From CAVUNY01 sp963768585 (GTDB lineage Bacteria > Chloroflexota > Anaerolineae > Anaerolineales > Anaerolineaceae): a DNA stretch of 64,000 nt. Both the position numbers and the translations under genes were made by a program. The stretch spans positions 124,001-188,000 of the forward strand of contig CAVYIF010000015.1 of assembly GCA_963768585.1 (NCBI GenBank), read 5' to 3'. Positions 60,389 to 64,000 of this stretch are shown here, in pieces (position 1 is the first letter of the stretch; the number at the start of each line of letters is the position of its first letter). The notes beneath the pieces are model-generated. The model did no database searches. It saw nothing but the letters and a program-made list of their open reading frames with translations, and was not told where the DNA came from.

Positions 60389-61573
60389 TTAGCGCACCGC
60401 CTTCCACACCTTATCGAGCGCCTGCAGCGCGGTCAGGTTGCGCACATTCCAGGCGACTTTCAGCCCGTCACCGGTCAGTTGGCTGGGGCCGTTGGTCAGG
60501 TGGAAGCCGTCTTCCGTCAGGCCGTGGTCGGGCAGCGGATGAGCGGCTGCCCAGAAGTTCCACAGCGGGATATCGTATTCGTAAGCGATGCGCGCCACCA
60601 TCTGGTTGATCGAATTATCACCTTCCAGGTTGTCTGCCTTGGTCGCCAGGATCGGCACGACATTCTGGGAGATCACATAATCGACGATCTTGCGCAGGTA
60701 ACCTTCATAGGCCGCCGTCGGGCGGTCTGGGGTCCAGGTCTCCATGCTGATGATGGCGATGGAGGGATTCCAATCGCGAATCTCACATTGCAGGGGAGTT
60801 TCGCCCGCTTTGCACACCTTGGGGTCGGAATTGATCGCCGATAAGACCGAAGCCACGTTGAACCCGGTGCGCACAGACATGCTCAAGCGGAAGTAGCTGC
60901 CGTGGAATTGGGAGAGCACTTCTTTATATTTGGGGAGACTGGCGCCAAACCGCCACGCATCATTACCTTTGTCAAAATAGCCCAGAAAATATTGGCGAAT
61001 GACCTGGCAGTCACCGATCGTTGAGAAACGCGACGGGTCATTCCCGTTCGCCAGGCCGCGCTGGTAAATCTCCCTGGCGCGCTGGCTGACCACTGGTAAA
61101 ACCGGCCATTGCATCCAATCTTGGTAAGCGGTCTGTTCACCGGTATGCGGCTCGTACGGCGCGATACGTTTGATCGTGTCATTCTCGGGCTGGATGGTGT
61201 TGGTGGCGGTCGGCTCAGGCGGCTGGGTCGCGGATGGTTCCGGTGGTAGGGTTGCTGTCAGGGTAGGCAGTTGAGCGTCAGGTGGTTCGGTAGCAGCCGG
61301 CGCGGGGTAGGGGATATCCGCCGCTGCTTGTGCCGCCTGATTGGAGTTGATCTCCGGGATATATACTTTTTCACTGGCCGGATCCGTGAGGCCGGCAGAT
61401 GTCGGTTCAGCATTCAATTCTGTATTGGCGGGAGCGTTCGACTGCTGACCACCAACACCTGGTCCGGGCATGCCCTGGCCTAATACGGGCGGCGCCTGGT
61501 TGGGATATGGGAGAGCGCAGGCGGAGGTCAGAACAATCAAGGCCAGCGCTATTATTTGTAAAATACGCTTCAT
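60389..61573 (-). CDS. Lipoprotein with SGNH/GDSL hydrolase-like domain
   Basis: A 394-residue lipoprotein: signal peptide with the lipobox LTSAC (C19), a long Thr/Pro/Ala-rich linker (about 30-135), and a C-terminal domain (about 150-394) resembling SGNH hydrolases. The first block is STIGDCQVI, where the usual GDS nucleophile position reads GDC (C189). The last block is EDGFHLTNG, with D355 and H358 as the expected Asp/His pair. The family normally hydrolyses esters or acetyl groups on polysaccharides; the Cys substitution could make it a thiol variant or a non-catalytic binder. It ends with a strong hairpin shared with the trp operon. ATG 61573 follows AAGGAAAAGAAT. Confidence 0.7.
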   Translation of the reverse strand: MKRILQIIALALIVLTSACALPYPNQAPPVLGQGMPGPGVGGQQSNAPANTELNAEPTSAGLTDPASEKVYIPEINSNQAAQAAADIPYPAPAATEPPDAQLPTLTATLPPEPSATQPPEPTATNTIQPENDTIKRIAPYEPHTGEQTAYQDWMQWPVLPVVSQRAREIYQRGLANGNDPSRFSTIGDCQVIRQYFLGYFDKGNDAWRFGASLPKYKEVLSQFHGSYFRLSMSVRTGFNVASVLSAINSDPKVCKAGETPLQCEIRDWNPSIAIISMETWTPDRPTAAYEGYLRKIVDYVISQNVVPILATKADNLEGDNSINQMVARIAYEYDIPLWNFWAAAHPLPDHGLTEDGFHLTNGPSQLTGDGLKVAWNVRNLTALQALDKVWKAVR

Positions 61574-61724
61574 ATTCTTTTCCTTATAGAGTTGTAGTTC
61601 ACGATTAGCTTGATTCTGATGCTAATGTAGAACGAATTATCAACAGATACGAGGAAGCCATCTTTTGGCATTATACCGGAGAATAAGAAGCGCACGATTA
61701 AAGGCATCTAAGAAAGCCTGCCTT

Positions 61725-61733
61725 TGCTATAAT
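61725..61733 (+). promoter_or_regulatory. Extended -10 promoter of the acyl-CoA synthetase gene
   Basis: TATAAT at 61728-61733 with TG at 61725-61726. The transcript should start near 61740, giving a leader of about 45 bases that includes AAAGGA before ATG 61786. No -35 box is evident. Confidence 0.55.
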
Positions 61734-61785
61734 ACCTGGGGGTGTAAACAACCACCAACCCGACCCGCATATGAAAGGATAACCG

Positions 61786-63903
61786 ATGGCAAACTCTTCT
61801 CTGGCGCCCTTCTTCTACCCGCAAGGGATTGCCCTGGTGGGCGTGTCGCGCGACCCGACCAAGCTGGGCTACGCCCTGGCACGCAACCTGTCCGCCAGCG
61901 GTTACAGCGGGGCCATCCATTTCGTCAATCCCAAAGGCGAGCGCCTGTTGGGACGCCCCGTTTACCCCGGTCTGGCGCAGGTGCCGGACCCGGTCGACCT
62001 GGCGGTGCTGCTGGTGCCGCCGGCCCTGGTGCCGGGTGTGCTGGAGGAGTGTGCTGCGCGCGGGATCCGCGCTGTGATCATCGCCACCGGTGGCTTCCGC
62101 GAAACCGGCGCGGAGGGTGCCGCGCTCGAACAGGACTGCCTGGAAATCGCCCACCGGCACGGCATGCGCCTGATTGGGCCAAACTGCATCGGATTGATCG
62201 ACACCCACCTGCCGCTGGATACCACCTTCCTGCAGCCCCCACCGCCGCCTGCGGGCGAGGTGGCCTTTATCTCCCATTCGGGCGCGATCTGCGCCGCGGT
62301 CATCGATTGGATCCGCGGGCAGGGCTTCGGCTTATCGCACCTGGCCAGCCTGGGCAACCAGGCCGACGTCACCGAGACCGACCTGCTGGGGCCGGTGGCG
62401 GACGACCCCTACACGCGGGTAATCACCCTCTACCTGGAAGGGATCAGCAACGGGCGGCGCTTCATGCAAGAAGCGCGCCGGGTCAGCCGGAACAAACCGC
62501 TGCTGGCGCTCAAGGTGGGGCGCTTTGCCAGCGGCCAGCGCGCTGCCGCCTCGCATACCGGCGCGCTGGCCGGAGCCGAGGCCGCCTTCGACGCCGCTTT
62601 CGTACGCGGTGGGGTGATCCGCGCCGCCACCATTCAAGAAATGTTCCAGTGGGCCCGCGCCCTGGCCTGGAATCCGCTGCCCCGCGGGCGCCGCATGGCG
62701 GTGCTGACCAACGCCGGCGGTCCCGGGGTGGCCTGCGCCGACGCCCTCGAACTGCACGGTCTGTGCCTGGCGGACCTGAGCGAAACCACCCACGCCGCCC
62801 TGCAAAGCGCCCTGCCGGCCGCGGCCAGCCTGCACAACCCGGTCGATATGCTGGCATCCGCCATGCCTGAGCACTATGCTGAATGCCTGCGCATCCTGCT
62901 GGCCGACCCCGGCGTGGACGGGGTAATCGTGATCGCCCCGCCGCCGCCCGCCTCGAGCGCCGGGGCTGTGGCCAAGGCCCTGCTGCCCCTGATCCAGGTC
63001 TCCGAAAAGCCGGTGCTGCCGGTGTGGATGGGCGAGAAGCTCATCCAGGAGGCGGTCGAATTCTGCCGGGCGGTGCAGGTGTCCGAATTCCGCTTCCCCG
63101 AAGACGCCGCCTCGGCCCTGGGCGTGCTCGCCCGCCGGGCCGACCTGCTCTCTCGGCTGGAAGAAGAGCCGCTTGCGCCGAGCGGGGTCGATGGAGACGC
63201 CGCCCGGCGCCTGCTGGAAGGGTGTCAACCGGGCGCCTTTTTGCCCCAGGCCGTGGTCAACGGCCTGCTGCGCGCCTACGGCATCCCCACCGCCGAACCG
63301 CGCCTGGCGGCCAGTGCTGAGCAGGCCGTTTTGCTGGCCGGGCAAACCGGTTACCCGGTGGCGCTCAAGGTGGCTTCGGCCGATATCGCCCACAAGTCGG
63401 ACGTGGGCGGGGTGCTGCTCGACCTGGCAGACGCCGCCGCTGTGCAGGCCGGCTTCGCGCGCGTTACCGCCAATGCCCGCGCCGCCCGCCCGGAAGCGGT
63501 GATCGAAGGCGCCTTCGTACAGCGCATGCTGCCCCCCGGGCAGGAGGTCATCGCCGGGGTGGTGTGCGACCCGCAGTTCGGGCCGCTGGTCATGTTCGGC
63601 TCAGGCGGGGTGGAAGTGGAGGGGCTCAAAGATGTGGCTTTCGGCCTGGCCCCGCTGACCCCCGGCGAACTGGACCATATGCTGACCGATACCTGGGCCG
63701 GGCGCAAGCTGGCGGGGTTCCGCAGCCTGCCGCCGGCGGACCGCAGCGCAGTGCGCGACATACTGGTGCGCTTGGCGCAGTTGGCCTATGACTGCCCGCA
63801 GATCGCCGAGATCGAGATCAACCCGCTGCGCGTGCTGGCTGAGGGCCAGGGGGCCGTAGCCATCGACGTGCGCGCCCGAATCACCCGTTCGTGCCCGAAG
63901 TAG
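61786..63903 (+). CDS. ADP-forming acyl-CoA (acetyl-CoA) synthetase, fused subunits
   Basis: A 705-residue NDP-forming acyl-CoA synthetase with alpha and beta parts fused. Residues 1-140 form the CoA-binding Rossmann domain (GVSRDPTKLGYA), followed by succinyl-CoA ligase-like domains with ISHSGAICA and SHTGALAGAEAAF. H257 there aligns with the phospho-histidine described in the archaeal enzyme. The C-terminal ATP-grasp domain (about 480-705) has VALKVASADIAHKSDVGGV and EIEINPLRVL. It converts acetyl-CoA, ADP and phosphate to acetate, CoA and ATP, fitting substrate-level ATP formation in an anaerobic fermenter. The gene is complete and stands alone. Confidence 0.92.
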   Translation: MANSSLAPFFYPQGIALVGVSRDPTKLGYALARNLSASGYSGAIHFVNPKGERLLGRPVYPGLAQVPDPVDLAVLLVPPALVPGVLEECAARGIRAVIIATGGFRETGAEGAALEQDCLEIAHRHGMRLIGPNCIGLIDTHLPLDTTFLQPPPPPAGEVAFISHSGAICAAVIDWIRGQGFGLSHLASLGNQADVTETDLLGPVADDPYTRVITLYLEGISNGRRFMQEARRVSRNKPLLALKVGRFASGQRAAASHTGALAGAEAAFDAAFVRGGVIRAATIQEMFQWARALAWNPLPRGRRMAVLTNAGGPGVACADALELHGLCLADLSETTHAALQSALPAAASLHNPVDMLASAMPEHYAECLRILLADPGVDGVIVIAPPPPASSAGAVAKALLPLIQVSEKPVLPVWMGEKLIQEAVEFCRAVQVSEFRFPEDAASALGVLARRADLLSRLEEEPLAPSGVDGDAARRLLEGCQPGAFLPQAVVNGLLRAYGIPTAEPRLAASAEQAVLLAGQTGYPVALKVASADIAHKSDVGGVLLDLADAAAVQAGFARVTANARAARPEAVIEGAFVQRMLPPGQEVIAGVVCDPQFGPLVMFGSGGVEVEGLKDVAFGLAPLTPGELDHMLTDTWAGRKLAGFRSLPPADRSAVRDILVRLAQLAYDCPQIAEIEINPLRVLAEGQGAVAIDVRARITRSCPK

Positions 63904-63918
63904 GAGGCAGCCGATCCC

Positions 63919-63942
63919 CCTGTCCTCTACCCAGAGGACAGG
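63919..63942 (+). terminator. Hairpin after the acyl-CoA synthetase gene
   Basis: Perfect 10-bp stem CCTGTCCTCT/AGAGGACAGG with an ACCC loop, 16 bases after the stop. No U tract follows, so the terminator call is moderate. Confidence 0.55.
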
Positions 63943-64000
63943 TCATGGGTTCACGGAAAGTTAAGCGATAACAGGATGCCAGGATCGATAGGATGATCAG

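Noticed and set aside
62332..63393. Minus-strand open frame opposite the acyl-CoA synthetase
   Set aside because: Shadow of a GC-rich gene; no family resemblance.
1..64000. tRNA, rRNA, CRISPR array, prophage or transposase genes
   Set aside because: No cloverleaf with the conserved T-arm, no regularly spaced repeats, and no integrase, transposase or phage structural protein could be recognised on either strand.

Overview
The window looks like a chromosomal segment from a Chloroflexota bacterium, most likely class Anaerolineae. This is inferred from gene style, not from a marker gene: fairly GC-rich coding DNA, lipoproteins with Thr/Pro-rich linkers and NBR1-like or lectin-like folds, an Opp-type transporter next to a GH4 glycosidase, several extended -10 promoters (TGnTATAAT), and a tryptophan T-box leader. 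No rRNA, tRNA, phage, insertion sequence with transposase, or CRISPR array was seen.

Layout. 0.2-4.0 kb: housekeeping run of DUF951, an MGDG-synthase-like glycosyltransferase, tsaE, tsaB, rimI and a family 4 uracil-DNA glycosylase. 4.0-12.0 kb: envelope polysaccharide cluster (nucleotide-sugar dehydrogenase, epimerase, flippase, GT4 glycosyltransferase, GT39-like membrane transferase) interrupted by an AT-richer DUF3788 gene. 12.0-12.7 kb: a small solitary SPPY-type methyltransferase. 12.7-27.1 kb: a long minus-strand block, read right to left: a very large soluble sensor (sugar-binding-protein domain, GAF, histidine kinase, two receivers, AraC output), a receiver-like protein with Glu where the phospho-acceptor Asp should be, then oppD, oppA, oppB, oppC, a multiheme cytochrome c, oppF, a small membrane protein and a GH4 glycosidase. 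27.2-34 kb: a CYTH protein, glycogen phosphorylase, a UPF0316-type membrane protein, xylulokinase (frameshifted near its end) and a UroD-family protein. 34-45 kb: a secreted Ig-domain protein, Nudix hydrolase, NBR1-domain lipoprotein, methyltransferase, mutS2, and two tandem paralogous membrane proteins, the second frameshifted. 45-51 kb: a lipoprotein overlapping purA, a SAM hydrolase, and three small membrane proteins including a CPBP protease. 51-58 kb: a multi-PAS HD-GYP protein, a large palindromic element and an ABC exporter. 58-64 kb: T-box-controlled trpE-trpG, a lipoprotein resembling SGNH hydrolases, and an ADP-forming acyl-CoA synthetase.

How the parts fit. The 12.7-27.1 kb block reads as one sensing, uptake and hydrolysis unit. 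The cytosolic sensor could bind an imported sugar and control an Opp-family transporter, and the GH4 enzyme would hydrolyse the imported glycoside. The multiheme cytochrome inside that transport operon is the least expected element, and its role is unknown. A second unusual layer is a roughly 100-150 bp palindromic intergenic repeat present three times between 32.5 and 37.0 kb. Two genes carry apparent single-base losses in short homopolymers, which may be assembly errors.
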